The notes under the pieces: model-generated
Told to the model about the DNA's origin: nothing
Databases searched by the model: none
What the model saw: only the letters and a program-made list of their open reading frames with translations
Position numbers and translations under genes: made by a program
NCBI GenBank assembly: GCA_017425245.1
Contig: JAFOOX010000065.1
Location: forward strand, 1 to 33,047
Length of the DNA: 33,047 nt
Direction: 5' to 3'
Source: Gammaproteobacteria bacterium
Lineage (GTDB): Bacteria; Pseudomonadota; Gammaproteobacteria; Enterobacterales; Neiellaceae
Part shown: positions 32,652-33,047 of the stretch, one piece after another
How positions within the stretch are numbered: the first letter of the stretch is position 1
How the letters are laid out: each line of letters starts with the position of its first letter

Positions 32652-32727
32652 GCTGATATAGCTCAGTTGGTAGAGCGCACCCTTGGTAAGGGTGAGGTCC
32701 CCGGTTCGAATCCGGGTATCAGCACCA
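32652..32727 (+). tRNA. tRNA-Thr (GGT)
   Basis: A 76-base tRNA with acceptor stem GCTGATA / TATCAGC and encoded CCA. Anticodon GGT is at 32685-32687, reading ACC/ACU. D arm AGCTCAGTTGGTAGAGC and T arm GGTTCGAATCC are canonical. It is 12 bases after tRNA-Gly and 113 bases before tuf. Confidence 0.96.
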
Positions 32728-32755
32728 CTCTCTTTCCCGCAGCTTTCAAATCGTG

Positions 32756-32761
32756 TATAAG
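32756..32761 (+). promoter_or_regulatory. Possible additional tuf promoter (-10 element)
   Basis: TATAAG followed by a GC-rich stretch (ATCGCGCC) lies between tRNA-Thr and tuf. The -35 position (TTTCCC at 32733-32738) is poor, so this is a weak candidate. tuf is surely also served by the tRNA operon promoter. Confidence 0.3.
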
Positions 32762-32840
32762 ATCGCGCCTCACAGCGGCTGGGATACGCGCAGCCGCACA
32801 GGTGCGCCGACCATGCCAGTGATAGGGGATCTAAAGAGCC

Positions 32841-33047
32841 ATGGCTAAAGAAAAATTTGAACGTAACAAACCGCATGTGAACGTCGGCACCATCGGCCAC
32901 GTTGACCACGGTAAGACCACCCTGACTGCCGCCATCACCACCGTGCTGTCCAAAGCCTACGGCGGTGAAGCGAAAGACTTCGCGCAGATCGACAACGCGC
33001 CGGAAGAAAAGGCTCGTGGTATCACCATCAACACCTCGCATGTTGAA
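32841..33047 (+). CDS. tuf: Elongation factor Tu, N-terminal part (cut by window edge)
   Basis: EF-Tu delivers aminoacyl-tRNA to the ribosome with GTP. The 69 visible residues begin [19 protein letters not shown] and include the P-loop GHVDHGKTT and the switch I region (EEKARGITI), all intact. The gene continues beyond the window. AAAGAG precedes ATG 32841. By its place after tRNA-Thr it corresponds to the enteric tufB copy. Codon use is biased to highly expressed choices (AAC, GGT, GAC), unlike the flanking genes. Confidence 0.97.
   Translation, partial: MAKEKFERNKPHVNVGTIGHVDHGKTTLTAAITTVLSKAYGGEAKDFAQIDNAPEEKARGITINTSHVE

Overview
The window looks like chromosomal DNA of a GC-rich (by eye about 60% G+C) gammaproteobacterium. 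Evidence is a full-length RapA, an ArcA-type response regulator very close to the enteric protein, FolM, RsmC, a SieB-family protein, and a murB-birA-pantothenate kinase block leading into a tRNA(Tyr)-tRNA(Gly)-tRNA(Thr)-tuf operon. The pantothenate kinase is type III (CoaX), as in pseudomonads and many Oceanospirillales-like lineages, rather than the enterobacterial CoaA. I cannot name the genus. I see no insertion sequence, integrase, CRISPR array or rRNA gene.

Layout. 1-5.1 kb: the start of a peptidoglycan-binding-domain protein running off the left edge, a doubtful small membrane ORF, an overlapping draG-draT pair (reversible protein ADP-ribosylation), and a RimK-like ATP-grasp ligase divergent from a GNAT/C39-peptidase fusion. 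5.2-6.6 kb: a periplasmic PEBP-family protein coupled to a small secretin-like protein, then a 29-bp tandem repeat. 6.6-10.6 kb: folE2 (GTP cyclohydrolase IB) with a striking inverted repeat at its promoter, then a split ArcA-like signalling set: free HPt protein, ArcA-type regulator, and a membrane sensor whose kinase core has lost its catalytic motifs. 10.7-15.1 kb: a DUF3293 protein, tRNA-Leu(CAG), and rsmC-glgC-glgA on the minus strand (rRNA methylation and glycogen synthesis). 15.2-19.2 kb: an operon of PstS-like protein, outer-membrane barrel and membrane GGDEF-EAL protein. 19.2-25.5 kb: SieB-like protein, folK and folM, rapA, and a PIN-PhoH ATPase. 25.6-29.5 kb: a second GGDEF-EAL protein coupled to a REC-GGDEF regulator, and a secreted transglutaminase-like protein. 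29.6-33.0 kb: murB-birA-coaX, three tRNA genes and the start of tuf.

Themes. Three c-di-GMP proteins sit in two operons. Three pterin genes (folE2, folK, folM) lie in two places. Four neighbourhoods deserve follow-up: draG-draT with no nitrogenase genes in view, the ATP-grasp/GNAT-C39 pair, the ArcA-like regulator with a degenerate kinase, and the periplasm-to-c-di-GMP operon. Gene order is tight, with many 1-38 bp overlaps and two convergent 3' overlaps. No intergenic stretch exceeds 300 bases; the longest is 287-578 (292 bases), which holds only a doubtful broken ORF.
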